The notes below the pieces were generated by a model, which ran no database searches, was not told the origin of the DNA, and saw nothing but the letters and a program-made list of their open reading frames with translations. Below, piece by piece: positions 19,680 through 33,400 of a DNA stretch of 64,000 nt. The stretch covers positions 1,116,001-1,180,000 of the forward strand of contig JADLSH010000367.1 of the NCBI GenBank assembly GCA_016169945.1, read 5' to 3'. The number at the start of each line of letters is the position of its first letter. Within the stretch, counting starts at the first letter, position 1. This stretch comes from Trachythela sp. YZ-2020 (lineage: Eukaryota; Cnidaria; Anthozoa; Malacalcyonacea; Clavulariidae). The translations under genes and the position numbers were made by a program.

Positions 19680-20645
19680 TCATAAAGGGTTTATCGTTGG
19701 TATGCTTTTTATTAGTCTATCGGGAAAAAACTCGTTGATAATCACTTTAGTAAAATGAAGAAAAGCATCAACTTTCTCATCGAGTCCTTTGTTAGAGAAA
19801 AGTTCACTCCAGTCATAGTTCTCTAGAAAAACCCCAAACTGTTCCGTACTTGTATGGTTGAGATCTCTCACTTTTACCTTTACTATGTTTCCAGCCTTTA
19901 CTACAGAGGCATCAGTTCTCGCTTTCCACAACACAATGTTATGATCTGATGTTGATAGAGGTGCCAAGACCTCAGGATTTATATAGAAATGCGCGATATT
20001 TGTAAAAATCAAATCAAGTATATTGTTATTCCGTGTCGGAACCTTAACAACTTGTTTGAGACTACAGTGTCTATTTAATCGACTCTGTTGAAAGCCGTTA
20101 CTCGTTGGGTTAAAATCGCCCGAAACAATGAAAGCTGAGTTAGGACTTTCAGTACAGAGTTTGTCATAGCAATTATAAAAGTAATCATAAAAACTGTCTA
20201 TCTCGCTATGACTCGGTGGTAGGTATACGCAGCACACCACAATTTTTGAAATTGCTCTTGGTAACCATTTTGGACGTAATGTAACCCATTGACACTCAAA
20301 CAAGGGGTCATTCAAGTCCTTGCGAATTTTAAATGGTATTTTGTTGTTCACATATAAAGCAACACCCCCTCCTGTACCATACGTTCTATCATTTCTAACC
20401 AATGTCATTCCAGAAACAGCCACAGCTTTATCGGGAACAGTTTCCTTTAACCACGTCTCAGTGATACAAGCTATGTCTATATCATTAGTAATAACCAATA
20501 ATTCCAATTCATCTGTTTTATTAATAAGTGATCTTGCATTTAAAAGCATTACATTTGGGAGAAGTTTCCCATTTTTTGATTTATCGTTGTTCTTTTCCAA
20601 AGGAATATTAATTAAATTGGATTTACGTGCGTTACTCGGTGACAA
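19680..20645 (-). pseudogene. LINE apurinic-like endonuclease domain
   Basis: A 321-codon frame includes LLNARSLINKTDELE, the catalytic CITETWL (E), TGGGVALYV, VYLPPSHSE, SGDFNPTS (D, N) and the terminal TSDHNIV (SDH). All key residues of the APE fold are visible. It nicks target DNA for target-primed reverse transcription. It is open on its own but separated from the RT by 200 bp with stops. Confidence 0.88.
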
Positions 20646-20732
20646 AGTTGCTCATTGAGCCAGCCATCTTTGCCATTTCATCAGCTTTTCGCTTTTTTGC
20701 TATTTTCTTGGCCGCACCTGAAGTGCTTGAAA

Positions 20733-20813
20733 GCCGTTGCGTAGATATCTAAAGAAAAGCTAACAGCCGTTGCGTAGATATCTAAAGAAAAGCTAACAGC
20801 CGTTGCGTGGCAA
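20733..20813. repeat. 33-bp tandem repeat, about 2.4 copies
   Basis: Units starting gccgttgcgtagatatct repeat at 20733, 20766 and (partial) 20799, virtually perfect. It lies just beyond the 5' end of the LINE. Confidence 0.85.
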
Positions 20814-20973
20814 ACAAAATCCTAAATTAAATCAATCTGTATACTGAACTAATGAAGCTACCTACAATTAAGTAACTATAACTAGCTTAGATTATTATAT
20901 TTAACATGTTCACGTACCGTTTTTTACACACTATGCTAATTTAAATAGTATACTTTTAAATGCAACGTTGTAA

Positions 20974-21073
20974 GGGACGATTGCTACCGACGATTTGCAA
21001 TGCAAATGATGTCAATCTAATTGGTTCGGCCGGTATACGATTTGCATTCCAAATATACGCTAAAAATCGTCCC
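20974..21073. mobile_element. 100-bp palindromic MITE upstream of gene B
   Basis: gggacgatt and acgatttgcaatgcaaat are mirrored by acgatttgcattccaaat and aatcgtccc, with small mismatches. It lies 260 bp upstream of the P450 start codon, so could influence its promoter. TSD not clear. Confidence 0.55.
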
Positions 21074-21332
21074 GTGTAATTTCGGCGTAATGAATTATTG
21101 ATTAAACGATAAATGATTTGAAGTTTTGAACTTACTTTGTCGTTTAGGGTTTATGTATACATCCTAGAGATTTTACATAATTTCTACGCCGGTTGAACAC
21201 ACACCTATTCCGGGTTTTTATACAGCGTATGGAATGTGGTTCCGCGTTTTATTACGTACCTGTAAACGTGCTACTTGAATGATACTTACCATGGTCAATC
21301 AAATATAACTGAATAGTGAAGCCAAAAGGATC

Positions 21333-21492
21333 ATGCTTGGAATTATTGCTTTAATATTCGCGGTTCTAGCTGCATATTTTGTCTGGATATCGTGGAAACG
21401 TCTGAAATTTTGCCAGATTTTGTCCGCAATACCCGGTCCTAAATCTTGGCCAATTGTTGGCAATGCATTGCAGTTTGATAGAACACCTCAAG
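21333..21492 (+). CDS. Gene B exon 1: membrane anchor and proline hinge
   Basis: ATG then [18 protein letters not shown], a classic P450 signal anchor, followed by [17 protein letters not shown]. It ends in phase 1 at CAAG followed by GCAAGT, a GC donor. A tttttata at about 21216 could be a TATA element but is weak. Confidence 0.88.
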
Positions 21493-24400
21493 GCAAGTGT
21501 TTACGTTATATCAATATGATATATATATATATATTATATATTGTGATGTCGACCTATTTATTATTTCCAAATTTAAAGTATTTCATTTTTGGGTTTTGTG
21601 CGGTGAACGTTACGTCAAAACTGTTGTTACCTATATTGGAACAAAGAGATATTTCAATTCCATTTATTTCCCACCAAAATACAATTATTATTACTGTGTA
21701 TAATGTGGCCTCCGCTTCCGCAGGCATCGCCTCCGACTTTCTTAACCCAGGCCAGTTACGTATAATGTGCATGAGTATGATGAGAGGTAACATTATATTC
21801 TCACACACCTATACACTCGAAGAAACCAAATGCATGGTTGGGGAGACCGCCAGAGTTTGTAAGCCATTCGTCCCGCGATAGACGGAAAAAATATGCCAGA
21901 TGCAACACGTATGGTGACCTTATTAAGTCTACGTCTACGTGCTGCCTATTAAATTGCATTTCAGATTTCGTTTACATTGGCATAGCAAGATTTAGCACGC
22001 AAATTGCCTTACTTTTGTTCTGCTAATACTCCTGCATGATATTAATTAAATTCATGAAATAAAGTAAACAATCTACTGTCTGTTAAAAGGTATTTGAGGT
22101 TAAGCAATTAATGTTGTTTGCATAACATATTATAACATTTATAATGTGTCTAGTCGCAGCAAGATACTGTACGTCGACCTTTATAAATTAGTATATCGTT
22201 ATAAAAATAATATACTCGATGTATTTGAAGATGTTGAAAACAAAACCAAGGATTATTTATTGTACTAATATTATTACGGTAATAGGCTTTTTACGATCTT
22301 ATATATAACAATCTTTGTATATTAAATGTATTTAATTAAACATGCAGCTTTCGATTATCAGTCTGCAATCACGGTATATGGTCTATGGATTTTTATAGTA
22401 AATGCAAGTTATGTCACAGAACAAGAACCTGGAATCCTGGCCCATGCAACCAAAAGCACGAATGGTGAAAACTGAAAACAATTATTTTTATAGACATGCA
22501 TTTGCTTGAGGAATACCGTACACTGTACTTTGTGCCGAAGAATTTAAGAAACCCAAAGAATGTAGCTTATATAGACATGCTGGCACATAATCTATAAATA
22601 TTTATACAATGCTTACTTCCATAATTGGCATCTTTAAAAATGTAAATAATTAGACAAATAGCTTCGGGTCTTTAGGATCAAACTACGTGAAAAATTCAAC
22701 AAGAACTTCGACGTTTCGAGCGAAAGCCCTTCGTCTGGACTAGATTTGGACTGGCCTTTGGACTGGACGTTGGACTGGAATTTGGACTGGATTTTCAAAT
22801 TTTATTTTCTTAGTTTCTTACGATTTAGCTGATTTCGCATAATTATCCAGTTCAAAAACTACAATACCTCGAAAGGACAAATTGCCTTCGCTTCTGCCAA
22901 AAAACGTTCTGCAAATATATAATATAGCCAGCCCTAGTGGTATTTCTCGCTATATTGATGCATATATAGTCCCATGCATGCCATGGCCATGTCCCAGGTG
23001 TTGAAATAAATTTATTATGCATTACTGATGCAATCTCGATTGTGATTGGCTAAAAACCTACAGATAATTCTCAATGTCTTGCCACCTACACGACATTGAA
23101 ATTTATCTGTAGGTGACGTAATTTTTTGCCGCTATTTTTTCCCTGCATTTAAAAATGCATAATAAAACAATTATTGAATTCGGTTTTCGCATGATATATT
23201 GATATCGAGAATTATCGAGCCTCAGTTTGCGTTATCCGCCTCAGCTTCGCTTCGGCAGATAACGCAAACTTCGGCTTGATAAGTATATATCAGTTTTACT
23301 GATCGCTCGAGGGACGATATCATAATTGTCACGAGTGAGCGCAGCGAACGAGGGACAATTATGATATCGTCACGAGAGTGATAAAACCGATATTACCGAG
23401 CCCCTCATGTGATAACCTGTTTATTACATACTTGTGCCTTTATCAGGCTTCAAATATGGGCCATATTAAAGAATGAGCTTCCTTTACCAACGCTTTTCAG
23501 ATCCTTTTGCTTGGCTTTAAGTGCTTCTCGCCATTCTCGGGCTTTGTTGAACAAGGTGAAGGGGATTTAACTCGTTACTCAGCCAGGGTAGTCCTTTTCT
23601 TTTACGTATCAATTAAAATGAGCGAAGTATCCGTAAAGACAGAAGTTCGTAGTACTCTCTGTCTGCTTTTCGTATGTTGATGAAAAGCCATGAAATTCAG
23701 AAATTGTCCATAACCTCCGGTCCTATAACTTCTAAGACGTCCTCCGTATTATTTTTTTCTTATTCTACCCCTGACGTTCTTATTTTGGTATTTGAATTTT
23801 TATTTTCAACAATAAACTAGTCTACTGACACATTCTGAAATCTAAGAGGCGGTGGCCATCTTGAATATGTTTCGAGCGGGACAAAAAGGGATGTCAGTGA
23901 CAAAAAACGATATCAGTGACAAAAAACGATATCAGTGACAAAAAACGATATCAGTGACACATCGTTTTTATGTCACCCTGTTATCGCCCTGATAAAGGCA
24001 CAAATATAATTTATAATAGATAATTTCATTAATACTCAATTTTCGTAAACTCGCGTTCTTATTGGTCAATTTGTACCACGTGTGTGCATTTTATATAGCA
24101 ACAACGCACGGCCACAGAGGCACGGCCGTGCCGTTATAGTTTATATCAGCACGGCAAGATGGCGCCCGAATTCACGAATGGAAAAGTTTATAAGATTTCG
24201 TTTATTTTAAACCGAAGACAATCCCAAAACCACGAAGTGGCCAAATTTCTAAAATAATTATATATTTAAACGTAAACATGTATTGTTTATTTAGTTTATT
24301 TTACGAATTTACGGAATATAAGTTGTGAATGATAGGCCGTAGGATGAGCATCCAAAAGATGCAATTCCGTTGCACCCCTCGTGGAACTACGTAATTTTCA

Positions 24401-27400
24401 CATGAATCAATAGATAAAAACTTACTTTATCAGAATCCGTTGCTCCCCAAGCGAAACAGGTGCACAATTGGGAAAAAAATCCCTCCAAAGTTTGCTATTT
24501 TCGCGCTTCGAAATATTCGAACCGCCATTGTTTTGGTAGCAAATACGCATGCGCAATGCACCCAAACTCGCACTGCGCACGCGCAGACAGGAAAAATGGA
24601 TTTTTCCTGTGAGTTTTCCCTGATTTCCCCCGTAAAAACTAGTGGTGGGCGATACTGGGAATTTTGACTTCGATACGATACCGGTTACTTTTGCCTCGAT
24701 ACCACTGTTTCGATACGATATTCGATACCGATACTCAAAATTGTATATGAATGTATACCGAAATTTCAACATAGTAAATTCAACTCAAATGATATTTTTC
24801 AACTCAAGTATATACATAAATGGTAAGCTTCTGTTCAAAAATGTCAAGTTGAAAGTATTAAATGAACCCTCCCCCTACCAATTGCTCCTCATGAGTCCCC
24901 CTGTTAATCGCAGTCCGGTTATGCAAGAGTTCAGTGACTAAAACTCAAAATTTCGTAACACGTGACAAGTATCGAAATTGTCGATACTTGAAAATACTTA
25001 TCGATACCGATACGATACTTGCAAATATCGAAGTTCTCGATATTTTTTCGATATATCGCCCACCACTAGTAAAAACAACAAAATAAAATCAGGGAATAGA
25101 GATCAAACCTTGTAATATTAACGAATAAATACACACACAATTAAATATTGTTTAAAACACATTGTACATTTTGCTTGCTCATATGCTAAATCACTTCAAT
25201 TCATTGGCTATTGTTTCAAAATACCGTTTTAACTTTTAATTCTACTTATCAACATCCTAATTCAATACAAATTTGTGCGAGGTAAAAAACCCACCTGTAT
25301 CAAACAGGACGGAGAATATATAAATATACATACAATTCACACGATCAAGGAATAAATTAAATATTTCGCTAAACTAAAGCCTTCGCCAAATGTAAGAAAC
25401 TTTGTCGCGGAAATATTCGTGATTTTCAATGTTTGCTCAAATGTTTCCCTGTCTCCCACATCTGGAAACATTGGCTTTTATTGCAGAAAGAAAATTTGCT
25501 TCCCAGAAAGCAAAAATATTTCCTACCAAATTCAGAAACATTTGATGAAACACTCTTTCTCCATTTGCCGACGCTGGTAGGACAATATGACATACCGAAA
25601 CATTGGTAAGACAAATAATATGACAAATATCTTTGCGCAACAATATTTCCCAGTTTATCCCGGGCTTTAAGGGATATTTATATAAACTCCTAGGAAAACC
25701 TCTGATTGAATCTTTAATGTATTATTGAATAACTATGCAAGATATGTTTGGCGCTTCTTAAATTGTGCGTTCCATCCATCGCTTAAGTATATTCTATGGA
25801 TACCAATCTTGGATTTGGACCAACTTTTCCATTCGTTCCAACCATCTTTTCCAACCATCTGTTCCAACCGACGAAGCCGGACTGCACCAGTGAAGGACCT
25901 TTAACTGTGAAAGAAACACGTCCCGGGCACCAACTCGAAATTCATCATAAAAAAGATAAATTGGAAGGAAATGTAAAATCCATAATTTCATCATAACTAT
26001 TTATAATTGAAAGAAATGTTTTCATCTTTGAGCCCAGAATTTCATCAGTGCAATAAAATCCCACGTCTACGCTCAAAACAAGATTGCATGTATTCTACAA
26101 TAAGCTGTCCTGGCTTTTGTCTGGTAAAGTTCTACTTCTCGTATTTGAACTATTACATATATTATATTGTGACATAAGTTGGTATTTATCCACTATCTAG
26201 AATAACAAGGAACGATTTAGAATTTCCCTCAGTTTCTGTGTTGGAATTCAGATCATCATCATCAATGGTATTTGACATATGTTCCTCAACCAATTCAGAA
26301 GAATCCAAATTTTTCACATATACAATCTCACTAACATTTCTCATTTTCGGTACACAGAACACAAGTTGGGGATAACTGCAGTTGGGGATCAGTCGTTGCT
26401 TGAGTTTAAAAGCTCTATATTTAGATGCATCCACATTCTCGGTCTCCTTAGCAATATAACAAATTTCTCCAGCAAATCTTTCATATACTTTATTTGCTTA
26501 TTTCCGATGACCTCCGTCTCGATTACTTTCTTACAGAAGACATCATAAGACTTCTTGTACACTGATGTAGATCTTTCAGTCTCCAATTGCTTCTTCATCT
26601 CTCTGGTGAGAAATTTTGTATAATTGCAGCAGCAAACTTTGTGATATCAAAATGACCATACCTTGTCTAGTGAGGACCAAGAGGCATCTCTTCCACAAAT
26701 AATACATGCGAGTACATGCTCGTTTCTTTTAGGCAGGGTCTTATTAGCTTCTGCGACTGATTGACATGTAATTTTTCGCCTTGGTTCTATTGGCTCCACT
26801 TGACCACTTCCACATGTGGTTCTTCGGTAGAAGTTACAGTTTTAGAGCTAGTTCCTTCTTCTTTTTCTTCTTTTCTCTGTTGTCTACGGATCTTCTCTTC
26901 ATCACAAAATCTCTTCCAGCATTTCATATGATGGTACCATTCTAAGTTAATGCTGTCAGGGTTCTTCTCCATGTATGAATTGACAGATCCGTCATGATCA
27001 TCATCGATGTTCTCGTACGATTTCTTATTGGCCCATTTAGACCTACACTCAAGAAATTTCTTAAGCCTTTGGCGTCTAACTTTGCACCGTTGCTCCGTAA
27101 CGCCATAAAAATGCATAAAACATGAGGATATTCGAGTTTTATAAATATCTTCAGCCATGATTGTTTTGCATAACTAAGCGTGTTTCCACTTCGAAGCATG
27201 TACGTGTTTATGCGCATGCGCAGTGCGAGTTTGGCTGACATGCGCATGCGTATTTGCTACCAAAAGAATGGCGGTTCGAATATTTCGAAACGCGAAAACA
27301 GCAAACTTTGGAGGGATTATTTTCCCAATTGTGCACCTGTTTCGCTTGGGGAGCAACGGATTCTGATAAAGTAAGTTCTTATCTATTGATTCATGTGAAA

Positions 27401-30400
27401 ATTATGTAGTTCCACGAGGGGTGCAACGGAATCCGTTTTCTAAGCATCTTTTGGATGCTCATCCTACGGCCTATGAGTGGCGAAGCGGCGAAGCCGGTTG
27501 AAAATATATTCGTAATTCGGCAGACAGATTCAAAACAACAACAAGGTTGTTTCTTATATAAAAGCTATTTGTCGTTTTAAAATATTCTAAAAACACTTTT
27601 GAATATTATCAAAACTAAACAAGGAACTAGTAAACAGTTAGTTCACCAAAGTTTATAGAATGTTTTTGCTCATATTTCATAAATAAAAAAATACTGCTGA
27701 ATCAATAGATATCAAATTCAAATATTAAATTGAATATTAAGTTGATTTCAAATTGAATATTAAAACGTTTAAAGCACTCTTTGTTCGTGCATTATCGTGA
27801 TTTACAAGCACTCGTTCACGAACAGGGAACTCGAAGTTTAATACTGCACTCGACTGCGTCTCGTGCAGTATTAAACTCTCGTTCCTTGTTCGTGAACTCG
27901 TGCTTGTAAATCCCGATAATGCACTCACAGAGTGCTTTAATCCTTAAATATCATGCTCAACCTCATCCAATAATTGTTAAATATTACGTCCCAGAATTTT
28001 CAGTGTCAATTATACCTCGATTTATACGGCAGGATCATGATTGTAAAGGCGCAAAATTTGCTTAATAAATTCACTAGACAGTATTTAAAGAATAAAGTAT
28101 TAAATTTGACATTGACCATTGACCATTGTCTTTCGCTTCACTTCAACTGGAAGTAAACTTTGTCGTTACATTATATAATTTATAATTTTTATTTTTATAT
28201 ATAGAGTTTTATAGAGTGCGCAAGTTAATATCGCAGGTTCAATAAGACTGAAACAACGTCGACAAAATGTCTTGTGTATATATCTTTTATATTTTTCAAT
28301 ATTTATCCGGCGTTATTATCATCATTGTTATTAATAGTTATATTAATAAAAGTGTTGTCGAACATGATTTGCTTTAATTAGACTATGTCCTCTCTCCTTC
28401 GCAGAGGCTTGGATTAAAAAAAATTATAAAAGGTACGCTAATATTGGATAATAAATAAAATAATGCGCTAGATGGTAAGCCAAGCCTCTGCGAAGGAGAG
28501 AGGACTATGTCTATGGCCCTGGAACTGACTTTCATACATTACCAGGAGCGTATTTTTTCTTGCCAACACTGTCTTGTTAGCTGGGGAAGAATTTGTTGGA
28601 CTACCTTCTTCCTTATGCTCAATTGCTTAAAATTAACTTTTGTCGTATAGTTAAAACATTCGGCGGTTTTCCTGAAACGTTAACCCTAAATTTTTTTTGC
28701 ACTACTTTATTCAAATCGATATCCAAACCACACACAGAACTTGGGCGGCTTATGTAGTAAGCGGCTTACGGTGTTTATATGCATGCCATTAAGGCATTAT
28801 CGATACACAGGCAACAGCCTATGCCGCCCTCTACTTCTTCAGTTCACTGAATTTAAAGGTAGTTGAACAAGTGAAGGGCAAGTAATTTTAACGTTGCCAT
28901 TGGTTATTGTAGTTAAATAGCATTTGCAAGCAAAGCAAAGGTCTCGAAAATAGATATTTGGCAGACACGACAGCAAGCAAGTTGCCCTTTTGATGTTTTA
29001 TAATATTTACCTCCGCCGATGATCTCAATTTATAACTGGAGTGAAATCTCTTGAGAGAGCTGCTTTCCAGTCAGGCGTTTTGTTACAAGTTATCTATAAC
29101 AACAAAGGGTATAAATTTTACAGTACAACGCGGCCCGAGGGGCAAATCACTCCAAAATTAAAAGTGTACAAGATTAAAAAATCACATGATTTTTTAATTT
29201 TTTTGTGATTTTTGTAATGTTATTACGAATAAAGGCCACAATATCGGCCGTATAGAAATGTCCTGCTTGCCATCAACAACAGATACAACGTTTTTTTAAA
29301 ACATTTCTAACAATTTTGGTATTGTTTTCTATAGGGCAGATATTAGTACAAGTAATATTTGTTCAAAAAATTCATTTCTAAATGATAAATTGTTAATTTT
29401 CCACTTTCTATAAAGAACAGAAGGGAGCCATGTTGTGTAGGCTCGCTTTCGCTTAAGGAGTTTTATTTCACTCCCGTTATAAATTGAAATCATCGGCGGA
29501 GGTAAATATTAATATTTATATACGAGAATCAAAACTTTGAGGTGCAAAACGTTATAGAAAAAAAATTAAAAATCAGGACAATCCAGTCCAGTCCAGTCCA
29601 GTCCAGCTGTCCAGTCCAGTCCAACTGTCCAGTCCAGTCTATGTTTTGTACTATGCCTACCTAAACTGGAACGACAATTAGTATAAACTGCATGTTCGCA
29701 CTGTTTCTTTTCTGCAGTAGTATTCATTATTACTGAAGAATCAAAAAGAAAAAATATGGAATTTTTGTCTCTATTTATGAAATTGTTTGCTAACAAAATA
29801 TTCCCAATATAGGGAACATTTTCAAAAAATAAGTACGCCAAGCGTACATGTATCTGCTCATGCGTATTTGCATAATTGTATAATTTAATAAAGTAATTAA
29901 AGAGTTGTAACTTCTTTTCCATGGGTCAATTAATACAAGAGGTCTAGTAGTGTATGAAATTTAATATTGCTCCGAAACAATTGTGCATAGAAGGATGAGG
30001 GCCTATAGCCCATGGGAGCTATTTTTAAAAAAATTGTGAAACCTTCAGATTTAAGTTTAATCTTTTATACTTGGGAATAAAAGGTTGTAGTAAACAGCAG
30101 TATTTACACACCACATATAAATATTGCACACCACCTAGTCCCCCTATAGCCACAAAATTTTGGGAGAGAAATACCAAATTGTGCCTATATCTTTAACAAT
30201 CAAATATCAAGAGTAAACTTAGTATGAGGTGATGTTGACTATGGAAATAACAAACAACGACCATGAACTATTGTCGATTTGACCCAAATAGTGTTGAGAC
30301 ACATAATAATATTTTAACACTTTTATGATCTGCATTCGCAGATACAAAAAGTGTAAAAAAAATTCGCCTTTGGGTTCTGCTAAAATCAAAAATATGTAAA

Positions 30401-33400
30401 ACTGATTCAAATTTTCATGTGTGTCTCGCTTATACACATTTCCTACAGTACATAACTCATTTTTCATAAAATATCCTCATCTATATATAGAGAAATATCT
30501 TATTCCAGCGGGATGCAGGAAGTTTAGTTCCCTAAATAAAATTTTGGTCGGTATGCTAAAATCGAGTCACCTATATTGGTTTATACCAAGAGAAATGAAG
30601 CCTTTACCTCAGCAACACTAATGTTTTAGTTTAAGAAGAGTACACCAAGTGTAGTCCTCCGAACGTTTGATTTTAAATACCCTCTTTGATTACCCACCTT
30701 AATACCCATTTCAGCATTTCACATATTTTACCCCTCCCCAAAGTTTAACACACAGCACAAAATTTAAAGGGGAACAAGTCCAAGTCCAAGGTCATGTTTC
30801 CGTAATTTAGAAACATTGCTGTGATGGGTTGTTTTCAGGAAAGGAATGTTGTTCCCGAGTGAGCAGCCGCTCGTAGGGAGAAACCTCGACACAAAGAGCG
30901 GCTGCGAGGGAGACTAATATTTTGACTATCACGCCACAAAAGGTGTACAAAAATATGCAAATTTGCTACGTGTCATATTGCTCGGTAAAATTGGTGTACT
31001 GCGCAGCACCTACCGCGCACGACCACAATGCAATGCGTTAGAAAGATTTGAGATAAAAATCCCCTATATACACAAATTAGATCTGCTGCGTCGCTGGCTT
31101 CGGGCTCGCTCGCTACCGCAGCAATTAAAATATGTTTCCGAGGGGAGCTAAATTTCCTATGGGGCCAAAATTTGATGGGAGGGCAAATTTACTGGGACAC
31201 CGGCATTTGTTGATTTCAAATAATGTAACTTATTTTTAAATAAGTTAAATACTATTAAAATAGTCTTTATACCCTTTAATGACCGTAATGACCGTAAAAC
31301 GTCTAACCCTAATACTCAGTTTCATTGCTTTAAAATGTACAATTAGACAAACATGGGTACAATCCACGCATTATAAGTTGTAACTTGATGCAAATATAAA
31401 TTGCAGCATGTCCGCACAATTGCTTTTCTTCAGTAGTATTCATTTAATTGCTGTCAATGCAGTTAATAATCTGCTCAACCTCAGGATTTTTAATATCTTT
31501 AATTTAAAAGATTAACAATTATTATATATTAAATTCATGTGTATATATTGGCTATTTGGTGTATGTAATGTCTAATGATCAAGTGCATGTGTCAAGGGGA
31601 AAAACAAAGTCAAGTTGAAAAGGTCGAGGACGAGGATATGCTTATATTATGTGGACATTCGTGCAAGACTACGTTTCGCGCAAAGCTTTAAATAAACAGA
31701 TGGAATAAACGATCTCAATGTTCCAAATTATTTTCCTTACTTCGCCATACTGTTTGTTTTGATCTTTAAATCGGCGTTAAACATGAAAAAGAAATTAGTA
31801 GTGATATACTACTTTCATCCTCAAAAAGGAAAGTGTCTCGCAGGCAGTTGCCTCTAGAAAGGACTTGTGATTGATGTGGACTCCAAGGGCAAGACGCGCA
31901 CAAATCCTCTTTAAATCCGGGATCGCGAATTTGTGTAATTGCATGCAATGTAATGCCCGGATGGATGGCGATTATTTTTCATCGTCATGCATTAGTATGA
32001 TCAAAAACACTACAACAAGCTTTTCAAGTACAGAGTGGCCAGTCTCTGATCTCATTTTAATACACCAACGCACATATTTTAAACACATCCAATCATTTAC
32101 AATTTCAATTTTTAGTTTCATACCTACACTTTTTCATATATATTTTTAGGTTCACATCTACTGCACAAGAATGTTGCTTTTATATTTTTATTACATATGA
32201 TATATTTTGGGCAGCTAGCGACCAACTCGTGGTCACTATAATGATCATATTTAATATACTATATTTTTACGATTTCACAGCTAACTTAGGAACTGTTGTT
32301 GCATTTAAATTCATCATGACACAAATGTGGTTTTCATTACCTAATATCTATAAACATATAAAAACTAGTAAGATTCGCACTCCAGGGAATCAGGGATTTA
32401 AAATTCTCCCGCCCACCTCATGCGCAGACTAGTAACTAACTCGGCCTAAATGTAGGTGCCTATAACTATAATGTGACCTTTATAAGTCTATATAACTTAG
32501 CTCTAATTCTACTGATATTTCAATATATGTGCTTGTAACAGGCAATTCGGAAATTTTAAGTCCACGTGTTTAAAATATCCAGGTGTACAGACTGTATATT
32601 TTTGAAAAAGCCAGTTAAGAAATAGTTAAATATACTATATATTTATTTATCACGTATACTTGTGCCTTTATCAGGGTGATAACAGACAGGGTGACATAAA
32701 AACGATATGTCCCTATATAGGGACGATATCGTTTTTATTTCCCGCTGCTTATCACCCTGATAAAGGCATTAGATGAGATAAAAAGGTCATCACACTCATG
32801 ACTTGGTGATATCAGTTTATCCCTCTCGGTACGATATCATAATTGTCCCTAAGTCCCTTGTTCGCTGCGCTCACTCATGACAATAGTGATATCGTCCTCG
32901 AGCGATAAAACTGATATCACCTCATCCCTCATATGATAACCTATTCAAATCTTTAGTGTACGTCAACTTTTGAAAATATATATTCGTATAATACAAAATT
33001 ATCCTTTCAGGTTTTCATGAGCAACTAATGAAGTGGGCAGAAGAATACTACTCACATGGATGTTTTTGTATTTGGTTTGGAACAAAACCTTTCATTATTA
33101 TTTTTAAAGCAGAATACATTGAAGTGAGTTAAACTACATGTACTTATTTACATAAGCAATGGCCTTCCTTTCTACAATATTGGCCGTATTTATATTAGAA
33201 TACGTCTTTAAGACGTCTGAGACGGATTATTCATCCAGGGGCGTCGCGAAGCGGGGATGTCGGGGTGTGTAACCCCCCTGAAAAATTATTTGTCGGCAAA
33301 CGAAAAATATCGGACAAATGAGCGATACGTTGAAGGGGGAAATGTTATTGTTAATGTCGTGAAAAAAGTCGTCAAATAAAGCATACTGTCGGCAAGTAAA

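Larger units (their letters stand above)
17614..20645 (-). mobile_element. CR1/L2-like LINE, coding frames decayed
   Basis: From 20645 leftward: an apurinic-type endonuclease, a frame-broken linker, a reverse transcriptase and a 3' terminal (AAAGATT)n tail at 17614-17641, the short-repeat tail expected of CR1/L2-type LINEs rather than poly(A). No upstream ORF1 is seen, so it is probably 5'-truncated. It sits between the two P450 genes, ending about 690 bp before gene B. Confidence 0.85.
24333..27473. mobile_element. 3.1-kb DNA transposon with about 280-bp TIRs
   Basis: Long inverted repeats pair 24333-24600 with 27195-27473 (outer end taggccgtaggatgagcatc). Both flanks show tga directly outside, a possible 3-bp TSD. 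Inside, on the minus strand, is a decayed protein gene (26186-27158). The left arm is interrupted by a hAT-like MITE (24640-25068). It lies in gene B intron 1. The superfamily is not assigned. Confidence 0.8.

Noticed and set aside
21333..21881. A 182-residue protein starting at the P450 ATG
   Set aside because: Only the first 53 residues are P450-like; the rest reads through the GC donor into intron sequence, and exon 2 fits at 33011.
24422..24772. Matching frames in 24422-24772 and 27174-27374 as a conserved small protein
   Set aside because: They are translations of the long TIRs of the 3.1-kb transposon, on both strands, and one is cut by the MITE.
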